Assembly: GCF_019039055.1 (NCBI RefSeq)
Contig: NZ_JAHOPB010000001.1
Coordinates: 1,736,001-1,800,000 of the forward strand
DNA from: Reyranella humidisoli
GTDB lineage: Bacteria > Pseudomonadota > Alphaproteobacteria > Reyranellales > Reyranellaceae
Length of the DNA stretch: 64,000 nucleotides
Reading direction: 5' to 3'
Part shown: in pieces, positions 1 through 7,610 of the stretch
How positions within the stretch are numbered: the first letter of the stretch is position 1
Layout of the letters: each line of letters starts with the position of its first letter
Notes under the pieces: generated by a model
What the model was told of the DNA's origin: nothing
The model's input: the letters and a program-made list of their open reading frames with translations, nothing else
Database searches by the model: none
Translations under genes and position numbers: made by a program

Positions 1-106
1 GCGGATTGTTGGCGACGTTCTGCTGCGCCGCGGCCGGCGACAGCGCCGTCCCCAGCAGGATCGCCACGCTCCATGCGCCGGGCAGCGCCCGCGCCCGGAG
101 GGTCAT
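1..106 (-). CDS. Exported protein, N-terminal fragment (cut by window edge)
   Basis: Only the first 35 residues are in the window. They read as a secretory signal peptide: Met-Thr-Leu-Arg-Ala-Arg, a hydrophobic core (SVAILLGTAL) and a likely signal peptidase site after Ala-Ala-Ala, followed by QQNVANNP. The ATG lies 10 bases after the stop of the upstream hydrolase on the same strand, so it is probably the third gene of that operon. The function cannot be told from the signal peptide alone; a periplasmic binding protein or exported enzyme is possible. Confidence 0.6.
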   Translation of the reverse strand, partial: MTLRARALPGAWSVAILLGTALSPAAAQQNVANNP

Positions 107-116
107 CGGGCGTGCG

Positions 117-1019
117 TCATCTGGCGAGGACGCGCAACAGGGTCTCGTTGAAGGCGTCTGCCGCCTCGTAGGCCACCCAGTGGCCGGCGCCGGGGATGAC
201 GTTCATCTCGAAATCCGGCTGCAGCGCGCGGAACAGATCGATGCGCTCCTGGATGTGCGGATAGGTCGTCGAATCGAACTCGCCCCAGATGCCGGTGAGC
301 GGCGTCTTCACCCGCGGCAGCACTTCGCTGAGCTTGAAGGCCTGGCCCATGATGCGGCTGCGGGTCTTGGCGCGTGTGGTGTTGAGGATCTGCATGTGGA
401 TCGCGATGCCGTCGACGTTCTTCGGATCGTGCAGCATCAGGATCTCGAGATTGCGCCGCGCCTCGGCGGCCAGCATCTCGGGCGGCATCTCGGCCAGCAG
501 CTTGTGCAGCTTCGGACCGGGCTTGCGCGTGGCCTTGAGGCCGCCGGCGCCGACCAGCGCGATGCGTTCGATGCGGTCCTCGAACAGGGTCGCGATGTGG
601 CCGGAGACCATGCCGCCGAAGGAGAAGCCCGCGATCGAGAACGGCTTGTCCTTCGGGACCAGCTCCTGCATCGCGGCCTCGACGCAATGCGTCACAGACC
701 AGATGTCGTTCACATCGTCCGGCGGATCGCTGTCGCCGAGGCCCGGCAGGTCGGCGGCGTAGACGTTGAAATGGGCGCTGAGCGGCAGGACGTTGCGGAT
801 CCAGTGGATCCACGAACCCGAGCCGCCATGGAACAGCAGCAGGATCGGCTTTTCGGGCGCGGCCCCGAAGACGTGCCACATCATCCGGCCGGTGCCGCCG
901 GCGCTCCTCGCGCCCATCGGCACGCGCACGATCTGCGACCGGTTGGCGACCTCTTCGATGTGTTCGGCGGCGGTGCGGCCGTCGGCCATGCGGGGGACGG
1001 CGGAGAAATCCAGACTCAT
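117..1019 (-). CDS. Alpha/beta hydrolase
   Basis: 300-residue alpha/beta hydrolase fold protein of unknown substrate. Seen: oxyanion-hole region LLLFHGGSGSW (about residue 57), nucleophile elbow GFSFGG with Ser as likely nucleophile, a late acid region (GEFDSTTYPH) and the catalytic His in IPGAGHWVAYE near the end. The start codon overlaps the stop of the serine hydrolase gene upstream (ATGA), so the two are translationally coupled and probably act in one pathway. There is no signal peptide, so it is likely cytoplasmic. The family is broad (esterases, C-C hydrolases, lactonases). Confidence 0.85.
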   Translation of the reverse strand: MSLDFSAVPRMADGRTAAEHIEEVANRSQIVRVPMGARSAGGTGRMMWHVFGAAPEKPILLLFHGGSGSWIHWIRNVLPLSAHFNVYAADLPGLGDSDPPDDVNDIWSVTHCVEAAMQELVPKDKPFSIAGFSFGGMVSGHIATLFEDRIERIALVGAGGLKATRKPGPKLHKLLAEMPPEMLAAEARRNLEILMLHDPKNVDGIAIHMQILNTTRAKTRSRIMGQAFKLSEVLPRVKTPLTGIWGEFDSTTYPHIQERIDLFRALQPDFEMNVIPGAGHWVAYEAADAFNETLLRVLAR

Positions 1020-2071
1020 GCCTTGATCGCACCCAGCAGACGTTCGACGAATTCCGGCGCCTTCTTGCGGTCGATCCAGCGCAGCACCGTGACGAGGTCG
1101 TTGTCGGGATCGATCCAGACGATGTGGCTGCCCCAGCCCAGCGCGAAGTAGCTGCGCTCCGAGGCAGCGGCGAACTGGCGCTTGTCGGTGTTGAGCCACC
1201 ACATCAGCCCGTAGAAGGGCGCGACGGGGCAGGGCTTCACCAGCTCGTCGGTCCAGCCCTGGGGCAGGATCTGCTTGCCCTCCCAGACGCCGCCCTGCGC
1301 GACGAGCCTTCCCATCAGCGAGAGGTCGCGCGCCGAGATGACGATGCCGCCGCCCCAGTGGCCGCCGCCCGGCACCGACAGCATCGGCCTGCCGTCGATC
1401 GTGTCGAAGGAATTGCGATAGCCGTCCCACTTCCAGGTCTGCGAGCCGCCGATCGGATCCATGATGCGTCGCTTCAGCACCTGCGGCAGCGGCTCCTTGA
1501 ACACCTGCAGCAGCGAGCGCGACAGCCGGTTCACCCTCACGTCGTTGTATTCGTAAAAGCTGCCCGGCTTCTTCATCGCGCGCCGCGTGCCCTTGGGCGC
1601 ATCGGCGACGGCGACGCCCACCACGCGATTGTGATCGATGCGGTCTTCCTTGCCGAAGACGCTGCCCGACCATTCGCTGGTCTGCGTCAGCAGGTGGCGC
1701 CAGGTGATGTCGCGGTTCTGCTCGCTCGTGAACCCGTCGTCGAGCGCATAGGCCGCGACCTTGTCGTCGAGGCTCTTGATCAGCCCGTCGCCCAGCGCCA
1801 GGCCGGCGAGGAGGGCAAGATAGCTCTTGGCCACGCTGAAGGTCATGTCGGCGCGGTCGACATCGCCCCATTCGGCGAGCTTCTGGCCGCCGCGATAGAC
1901 GATACCCGAGGGACCGCCGCGCGGCGTCACCGGGCCCAGCACCTCGTTGTCGGGCGCCTTCTCCCCGGAATCGTAGGTCATCACGAACTGCCCGTCGGGC
2001 ATGTACATGCTGGCCGGCCACTTGGATTCGGCGGCCAAGGCGAAGGAGATGGCGTCGTTCAGGTCGTTCAT
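1016..2071 (-). CDS. Serine hydrolase of the beta-lactamase/class C PBP family
   Basis: 351-residue protein. The SxxK motif is in FSVAKSYLALL, with Ser acylated and Lys as general base. The second motif YxN is in YEYNDVRVN, and a Gly-rich HWGGG segment stands where the third motif is expected. Such proteins are usually esterases or amidases rather than true beta-lactamases. No signal peptide is visible, which argues for a cytoplasmic esterase. An alternative ATG lies 15 bases upstream at 2086; neither has a clear Shine-Dalgarno. It is the first gene of an operon with the alpha/beta hydrolase (4-base overlap) and is divergent from pyrC, with about 50 bases between. Confidence 0.82.
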   Translation of the reverse strand: MNDLNDAISFALAAESKWPASMYMPDGQFVMTYDSGEKAPDNEVLGPVTPRGGPSGIVYRGGQKLAEWGDVDRADMTFSVAKSYLALLAGLALGDGLIKSLDDKVAAYALDDGFTSEQNRDITWRHLLTQTSEWSGSVFGKEDRIDHNRVVGVAVADAPKGTRRAMKKPGSFYEYNDVRVNRLSRSLLQVFKEPLPQVLKRRIMDPIGGSQTWKWDGYRNSFDTIDGRPMLSVPGGGHWGGGIVISARDLSLMGRLVAQGGVWEGKQILPQGWTDELVKPCPVAPFYGLMWWLNTDKRQFAAASERSYFALGWGSHIVWIDPDNDLVTVLRWIDRKKAPEFVERLLGAIKA

Positions 2072-2122
2072 GCCCGCAATCAACATTGGAGCCCGTCCGG
2101 GAGCAAGCGTAGAAAGTGCATC

Positions 2123-3178
2123 ATGGCCACCGCAAATCCGCTCCCCGCCTCGATCACCATCCGCCGTCCCGACGACTGGCACGTCCACCTGCGCGACGGC
2201 GTCATGCTGGCGGCCTGCGCCGTGCACACCGCGCGCCAGTTCGGCCGCGCCATCATCATGCCGAACCTCGTGCCGCCGGTGACGAAGGTGGCCGAGGCCA
2301 GCGCCTATCGCGACCGTATCCGGGCCGCGGTGCCGAAGGAGCTGAACTTCGAGCCGCTGATGACCTGCTACCTGACCGACGGCGCCGACCCGGCCGAGCT
2401 GACGCGCGGCAAGGAAGAAGGCGTCTGGGTCGCGGCCAAGCTCTACCCGGCGCATGCCACCACCAACTCCGCGCACGGCGTGACCTCGATGGATCGCGTC
2501 GCGAAAGGGCTGGAGGCGATGGAGAAGGCCGGCATGCCGCTGCTGGTCCATGGCGAGGTGACCGATGCCGAGGTCGACATCTTCGACCGCGAGGCGGTGT
2601 TTTTGGACAAGGTGCTGGCGCCGCTGCTGAAGCGCCATCAGGGCCTCAAGATCGTGCTGGAGCACATCACGACCCGCGAGGGCGTGGCCTTCGTCGAGGC
2701 CAATCCCGGCAGGATGGGCGGCACGATCACGCCACATCACCTCAGCTACAACCGCAATGCGCTGTTCAAGGGCGGCATCCGTCCGCACTTCTATTGCCTG
2801 CCGATCGCCAAGCGAGAGGAGCATCGTCTCGCTCTGCGAAGGGCGGCGACCTCCGGCGGCACGCAGTTCTTCCTCGGGACCGACACCGCTCCGCACACGA
2901 CCGACACCAAGGAATGCGCCTGCGGCTGCGCCGGCGTCTTCAACGCCCCGGTCGCGATGCAGGTCTATACTCAGGTCTTCGCCGAGGAGGGCGCGCTGGC
3001 CCATCTCGAAGCCTTTGCCTCGCTGAACGGCCCGCGCTTCTACGGCCTGCCGGTCAACGAGGAGACGGTCACGCTGCATGCCCGGCCGCTCGACATCCCC
3101 GACCGCGTGGCGGTTCCGGGCGGCGGAAAAGACATCACCGTCTTCCGCCCCGACACGCCGGTCGACTGGTCGTTCTAG
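2123..3178 (+). CDS. pyrC: Dihydroorotase (class II, PyrC)
   Basis: Catalyses reversible cyclisation of N-carbamoyl-aspartate to dihydroorotate in de novo pyrimidine synthesis. 351 residues, the usual length of the E. coli-type enzyme. Metal site motifs visible: DDWHVHLRDG near the N-terminus (HxH), the Lys that becomes carboxylated in AAKLYPAHAT, His in LLVHGEV and VLEHITT, and Asp in LGTDTAPHT. No other pyrimidine gene is adjacent; the next gene, a Nudix hydrolase, follows 23 bases later on the same strand. The start is the ATG giving MATANPLPASITIRRPDDWH. Confidence 0.95.
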   Translation: MATANPLPASITIRRPDDWHVHLRDGVMLAACAVHTARQFGRAIIMPNLVPPVTKVAEASAYRDRIRAAVPKELNFEPLMTCYLTDGADPAELTRGKEEGVWVAAKLYPAHATTNSAHGVTSMDRVAKGLEAMEKAGMPLLVHGEVTDAEVDIFDREAVFLDKVLAPLLKRHQGLKIVLEHITTREGVAFVEANPGRMGGTITPHHLSYNRNALFKGGIRPHFYCLPIAKREEHRLALRRAATSGGTQFFLGTDTAPHTTDTKECACGCAGVFNAPVAMQVYTQVFAEEGALAHLEAFASLNGPRFYGLPVNEETVTLHARPLDIPDRVAVPGGGKDITVFRPDTPVDWSF

Positions 3179-3201
3179 GATCGCTGGTCTATCGTAGCGG
3201 C

Positions 3202-3999
3202 ATGAGCAAACGAGGCATTCCCGAAGGCGCCGTCGTCCGCGGCACCGACAAAGGCTACGACGATCCCCCCAAGGCCCCCCTGAAGCCCGGCAGCGAGCGG
3301 CCGGTCGAGCAGATCGAGAAGGTCTATCCGTACATGCGGCCGCGCGATGCGGCGACGCTGATCCTGGTGCGGATGAAGGGCAACACGCCGGAGGTGCTGA
3401 TGGGCTGCCGCGCCGCCGCCCATGCCTTCATGCCCAACCGCTATGTGTTCCCCGGCGGCAAGGTCGACCCCGACGATGCGCGCGTTCCCGTCGCGACCTC
3501 GCTCGATCCCTTCGTCAACGAGCGACTGATGCGTGCGGCCTCGGCGCAACGCGCGCGGGCGCTGGCCGTGGCGGCGGTGCGCGAGACCTTCGAGGAAAGC
3601 GGCCTGATGCTGGGCAAGCCCCTCCAGGGGGGCGCGCCCAAGAAAGACTATGGCGAGCACTGGCAGGGCTTCCTCGACAAGGGCATGGCGCCGGCGCTCG
3701 ACTGCCTCGACCTGATCGCGCGCGCGGTGACGCCACCGGGGCGGCCGCGCCGCTTCAACGCGCGCTTCTTCATGGCGCGGGCCGAGGATGCGACAGGCGA
3801 GATCCGGCATTCGAGCGAGATGGGTGACATCCGCTGGGTACAGCTCGACGAGGCGCGCGAGCTGCCGCTGCCGACCATCACCGGGTTGATCCTGGGCGAG
3901 ATCGGACGGCTGGTGAAGGAACCGCCCAACCGCAAGGAGCAGCGCAAGATTCCGCTCTTCACCACGGTGCATCGCAAGCACCTGATGATCGAGGAATAA
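3202..3999 (+). CDS. Nudix hydrolase
   Basis: 265-residue Nudix-fold protein. The Nudix box is recognisable but stretched: FPGGKVD is followed by a long insertion before AVRETFEESGL, so the spacing between the first Gly and the REUXEE helix is longer than the classical 23-residue box. This arrangement is known in larger Nudix proteins related to NUDT19/RppH-like acyl-CoA hydrolases. The substrate (CoA ester or nucleotide derivative) is not predictable. A basic C-terminus (NRKEQRKIP) is present. It ends 4 bases before regB, so it may share a transcript with it. Confidence 0.85.
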   Translation: MSKRGIPEGAVVRGTDKGYDDPPKAPLKPGSERPVEQIEKVYPYMRPRDAATLILVRMKGNTPEVLMGCRAAAHAFMPNRYVFPGGKVDPDDARVPVATSLDPFVNERLMRAASAQRARALAVAAVRETFEESGLMLGKPLQGGAPKKDYGEHWQGFLDKGMAPALDCLDLIARAVTPPGRPRRFNARFFMARAEDATGEIRHSSEMGDIRWVQLDEARELPLPTITGLILGEIGRLVKEPPNRKEQRKIPLFTTVHRKHLMIEE

Positions 4000-4003
4000 G
4001 ATC

Positions 4004-5338
4004 GTGGCGGAGCGTGCGGACGACGCCCCGCCGCCCGCCGCTCCCCGGCGCACCGCCGCCATGTCCGTCCTGCCGCGCGGCGGCGTGCGCCTGCGCACGC
4101 TGGTTCTCATCCGCTGGGGCGCCGTCGCAGGGCAGGCCTTCACCGTCGCGGTGGTGCATTGGGGACTTGGCTTCGGCATGCCGGTCCTGGCGGTCGGCGG
4201 CACGATCGCCCTTTCGGCGCTGCTCAACCTCACCGTCAGCATCGGTCGTCCCGGCTCGGCGCGAATCTACGACCGCGAGGCCGCGGTCTTCCTGGCATTC
4301 GATATCCTGCAGCTCGCCGTGCTGCTCTACCTCACCGGCGGCCTGATCAATCCCTTCTCGCTGCTGCTGCTCGCGCCGGTCGCGATCGGCGCAACCATCC
4401 TGTCGCTGGCGAGCAACGTGGCGCTCACGCTGCTCACGATCGCGAGCATCGCGCTGCTGGGCCTGTTCTATCAGCCGCTGCCGTGGAAGGGGCCGCCGCC
4501 CAACCTGCCCGACATCTATCAGGCGGGCGTGTGGGCCGGCCTGTCGCTCACGACCCTGCTGATCACCCTCTACGGTTGGCGGCTGGCCGAGGAGCAGCGG
4601 CAAATGGCCGATGCGCTGGCGGCGGCCCAGGCGGCGCTGGCGCGCGAGCAGCAGCTCTCGGCGCTGGGCGCCCTCGCGGCGGCTGCCGCCCACGAACTGG
4701 GCTCGCCGCTGTCGACCATCGCGGTCGTCACGAAGGAAATGCAGCGCGAGATCGAGTTCGACGATCCGTTGCGCGAGGACGTCGAGTTGCTGGCCGCCGA
4801 ATCGGAGCGCTGCCGCTCGATCCTGGCGCGCCTGTCGATGGACCCGGCCGGCGACGTCTCGGACTCCTACACGCTGGTGCCGCTGCCGGCCCTGATCGAG
4901 GCCGCCGCACAGAACTACGCCCGCGAGGAGATCGAGATCGCTTTCGTGTCGGGGCCTTTCGGCGAGGGGGTGCCAAAGACCGCACCGATCCAGCTGCGCA
5001 GCCCCGAGATCATGCAGGGTATCGGAAACATCGTGCAGAACGCCGTTTCCTTCGCCCGCAAGGAGGTGCGCGTTGCCACCCGCTGGACGCGGGACTGGTC
5101 GGAAGTCGAGGTCGTGGACGACGGGCCGGGCTTCTCCGAGGCCCTGCTCGACGAGTTGGGGACACCGTTCATTTCGACCCGGCAGGGCCAGGAAGGGCAT
5201 ATGGGCCTGGGCGTCTTCATCGCCAAGACGCTGCTGGAGCGTACCGGGGCCAACGTGACCTTCGGCAATCGCAGCGACACGGGCGGCGGGGCGGCCGTCT
5301 CGGTGCGCTGGCCAAATCCGGTCTTCAAGGCTACATAG
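4004..5338 (+). CDS. regB: Redox sensor histidine kinase RegB/PrrB
   Basis: 444 residues, GTG start. Membrane sensor kinase of the RegB/RegA system, which controls respiration and other redox-linked genes in alphaproteobacteria. The N-terminal half holds about six hydrophobic segments. The conserved quinone-site motif GGLINPF is at residues 112-118. The H-box AAAHELGSPLSTI (His230) is the RegB-specific form. Cys270 in ESERCRSIL matches the position of the redox-active cysteine of RegB. The N-box NIVQNAVSFA and G-box DDGPGF are present. It is followed after 23 bases by its response regulator. Confidence 0.93.
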   Translation: MAERADDAPPPAAPRRTAAMSVLPRGGVRLRTLVLIRWGAVAGQAFTVAVVHWGLGFGMPVLAVGGTIALSALLNLTVSIGRPGSARIYDREAAVFLAFDILQLAVLLYLTGGLINPFSLLLLAPVAIGATILSLASNVALTLLTIASIALLGLFYQPLPWKGPPPNLPDIYQAGVWAGLSLTTLLITLYGWRLAEEQRQMADALAAAQAALAREQQLSALGALAAAAAHELGSPLSTIAVVTKEMQREIEFDDPLREDVELLAAESERCRSILARLSMDPAGDVSDSYTLVPLPALIEAAAQNYAREEIEIAFVSGPFGEGVPKTAPIQLRSPEIMQGIGNIVQNAVSFARKEVRVATRWTRDWSEVEVVDDGPGFSEALLDELGTPFISTRQGQEGHMGLGVFIAKTLLERTGANVTFGNRSDTGGGAAVSVRWPNPVFKAT

Positions 5339-5361
5339 CGGCCGATGTCGAAGGAATCGCC

Positions 5362-5952
5362 ATGACCCAGGACAGCGGCGCCAATCGCCCTGTGTCCCCT
5401 GTCATCGCCGGTGCGACGAGCAACAAGGACCGTACCTTGCTCATCGCCGACGACGATGCAGCTTTCCGCAACCGGATCGCGCGTGCGCTTGAGCAACGCG
5501 GGTTCATCGTGACCGCGGTCGGCTCGGTGGCCGAGGCGCTGGCGCAAACCGCCCGTCCACCGGCCTTCGCCGTGCTCGACCTCCGGCTGGCCGACGGCAA
5601 CGGCCTGGAGCTGGTCGGCCCGCTGCGCCAGGCCCGCCCCGACATTCGCATCGTCGTCCTGACCGGCTACGGCAACATCGCGACCGCCGTCGCCGCCGTG
5701 AAGGAAGGCGCCGTCGACTATCTCGCCAAGCCGGCCGACGCCGACGCCATCGAGCAGGCGCTGACGGCCCACGGCCGCAAGCTGCCGCCGCCGCCCAGCA
5801 ATCCGATGTCGGCTGACCGCGTCCGGTGGGAGCATATCCAGCGCGTGTTCGAACAGTGCGACCGCAACGTCTCCGAGACCGCGCGCCGCCTCAACATGCA
5901 CCGCCGCACCCTGCAGCGCATCCTCGGCAAGCACGCCCCGCGCGAGCACTGA
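5362..5952 (+). CDS. regA: Response regulator RegA/PrrA/ActR
   Basis: 196-residue partner of RegB. The receiver domain (about 24-145) has the acidic pair in IADDDAAF, the phosphoacceptor Asp73 in VLDLRLADG and Lys in YLAKPAD. A proline-rich linker (LPPPPSNP) leads to a Fis-type helix-turn-helix (NVSETARRLNMHRRTLQRIL), the hallmark of the RegA family. In the family, the phosphorylated form activates or represses cytochrome oxidase, nitrogen, carbon and photosynthesis genes. The cytochromes and molybdenum enzyme near 55-64 kb could be targets, but that is only inference. Confidence 0.93.
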   Translation: MTQDSGANRPVSPVIAGATSNKDRTLLIADDDAAFRNRIARALEQRGFIVTAVGSVAEALAQTARPPAFAVLDLRLADGNGLELVGPLRQARPDIRIVVLTGYGNIATAVAAVKEGAVDYLAKPADADAIEQALTAHGRKLPPPPSNPMSADRVRWEHIQRVFEQCDRNVSETARRLNMHRRTLQRILGKHAPREH

Positions 5953-5969
5953 GGCTTCTGTCCCGGGTT

Positions 5970-6093
5970 AACCACCCACCTCATCCTGAGGAGGCCGCGC
6001 AGCGGCCGTCTCGAAGGATGGGCTACAGGCGTGGTGCGCGTTCCCACCCTTCGAGACGCGGTCCTGCGGACCGCTCCTCAGGGTGAGGTGGTT
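5970..6093. repeat. Large imperfect palindromic repeat between convergent genes
   Basis: Two arms of about 50 bases (roughly 5970-6022 and 6043-6093) are close inverted copies, sharing CTCATCCTGAGGAG and GTCTCGAAGGATGGG-type blocks, around a loop of about 20 bases. The element lies between the convergent stops of regA and the DpgC-like gene, where it could act as a bidirectional terminator. It resembles dispersed palindromic elements common in alphaproteobacterial genomes. It is related in layout, but not identical in sequence, to the repeats at 25.7, 41.6, 58.0 and 59.7 kb. Confidence 0.85.
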
Positions 6094-6106
6094 TGGGGAA
6101 TAGCGA

Positions 6107-7444
6107 CTAAGCCCGCCGGTTCGCGGCGTTCCAGTACTGTTCGAGATTCGAGATCAGTGCCGGGCTGAAGTGGCAGTAGGCCTGCTCGCGCGCATAGAGC
6201 GCGGCGTAGCGGCGGAACGTGTCGAGTGGCTCGACCCCGAGGCGCAGGGCGCGGCGATTGCCGATGGCGCCGACCGCGCCCGATCCGGTGAGGCGATCGA
6301 TCACGCGGGTGATGGTGGCGTCGATCTCGCCGGGTTCCACGACTTCGTCGCAGATCATGCGGCCGACCTCCGAATCGCACTCGATGCGACGCTCGTACAT
6401 GATCGCCTGGCGCGCGAGGCGATCGCCGACGAAGCGCGACAGCCGCAGGTTCGCCATCGCCGGGATGATGCCTTCCTTGCGCGCCGGCAGGGTCATGTAG
6501 GCGTCGCGACCGGCGATGTTGAAGTCGGTCGCCAGCAGGATCTGGCAGCCGCCGCCGATCGCGAAGGTCTCGACCGCCGAGATCCAGAGCTTCTCGATCG
6601 AATCGCCCGCGACCTCGTCGGGCGCCACATCCGGCCGCGCGAGGCCGCGGAACATCTTGTTCACGAAACCCATGTCGCGGATCAGGAACCACAGGAACGG
6701 GATCTTGCCGTAGTAGAGGTGCGTGAGGTTGATGCCGGCATTGTAAACGCGGCGGCCGGCATACTTGCCCTCCGGCACCACGTCGCCGCGCAGCACGGCG
6801 ACCTCGCTCTGCCGGTCGAGGATGCAGACATCGGCGCCGATCTCGGTGGCGGCCTGGGTGGCATTGTCCTCCGAGTTGAGGAATCGCCGGTTGGATAGGA
6901 GCAGCACCGCCGCCTTGCCCTGGCGCTCGACGCGCGCGTAGCCCAGGTCGAGCGTTCCGTCGCGCTGGAACTTCGCCAACGCCTCTGTCGATTCTTCGCG
7001 CGGCAGCAGCATGGCATGGCACAGGTGCAGGCCGCAGTCGGCATTGGCGAGGAACTGGTTGCAGAGGATGCCCTGGTCGATTTCCACGCCGTCCTTCTCG
7101 GATTGGCGCAACTCGGCTTCGGCCGCGACCTGGGCTTGCGTCGGCGCGAGGCCGGGCACGAGGGCGGCGGCGTCGTAGACCAGCCGCTCGATGCGCACGA
7201 ACTTGGCGCGATTGTCGGTCAGCTTGTCGTAGAGCGTGCGAGCGTGGCGGCGCAGGAAGGCGAAGCGGGCCTCGCGCGCCGCCTGCTTCAGGGACTCGGC
7301 GGCGTCGTAGGCGGCGGCATCGCGATTGGGCTTTGCGGGCAGTCGTGCCAAGCGTTCGGCGGCGTCGCGCCAGTAGCCTGAGAACGCGGCCACATCGGCC
7401 GCGAAGTCGCTGCCGGCCACGACCGGCCCCGGTGCCACATCCAT
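6107..7444 (-). CDS. DpgC-like cofactor-free dioxygenase (crotonase superfamily)
   Basis: 445-residue protein closely resembling (3,5-dihydroxyphenyl)acetyl-CoA 1,2-dioxygenase DpgC of glycopeptide antibiotic producers, which uses O2 without metal or flavin to make 3,5-dihydroxyphenylglyoxylate and release CoA. Seen: a helical N-terminal region, then a crotonase domain with NRRFLNSEDNATQ, the SEVAVLRGDV segment, GINLTHLYYGKIPFLW, ETFAIGGGCQ, ARKEGIIPAMANL and a C-terminal REQAYCHFSP. The start is the ATG at 7444, chosen because AGGA sits 8 bases upstream; ATGs at 7471 and 7495 are alternatives. No dpgA/B/D-type genes lie nearby, so the native substrate is unknown. Confidence 0.85.
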   Translation of the reverse strand: MDVAPGPVVAGSDFAADVAAFSGYWRDAAERLARLPAKPNRDAAAYDAAESLKQAAREARFAFLRRHARTLYDKLTDNRAKFVRIERLVYDAAALVPGLAPTQAQVAAEAELRQSEKDGVEIDQGILCNQFLANADCGLHLCHAMLLPREESTEALAKFQRDGTLDLGYARVERQGKAAVLLLSNRRFLNSEDNATQAATEIGADVCILDRQSEVAVLRGDVVPEGKYAGRRVYNAGINLTHLYYGKIPFLWFLIRDMGFVNKMFRGLARPDVAPDEVAGDSIEKLWISAVETFAIGGGCQILLATDFNIAGRDAYMTLPARKEGIIPAMANLRLSRFVGDRLARQAIMYERRIECDSEVGRMICDEVVEPGEIDATITRVIDRLTGSGAVGAIGNRRALRLGVEPLDTFRRYAALYAREQAYCHFSPALISNLEQYWNAANRRA

Positions 7445-7610
7445 GTCGACGTTCCTGCCTGCAACATTTGTCATTTTGAGCATGCTGCAAAGCATGCCGG
7501 ATCGTAAGCAGGCAACTTAGATGTGGCGTATGGACCCGACAACCCCACCGGAACCTTCGGTCGTCCTGTCCAAGCGTCATGTGCCGGCGACCGCGAGCTC
7601 TTCGAGCTTG

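Noticed and set aside
117..2021. A long open minus-strand frame spanning both hydrolase genes
   Set aside because: Only its downstream part is the alpha/beta hydrolase. The upstream part reads the serine hydrolase gene out of frame and gives Arg-rich, non-conserved protein.
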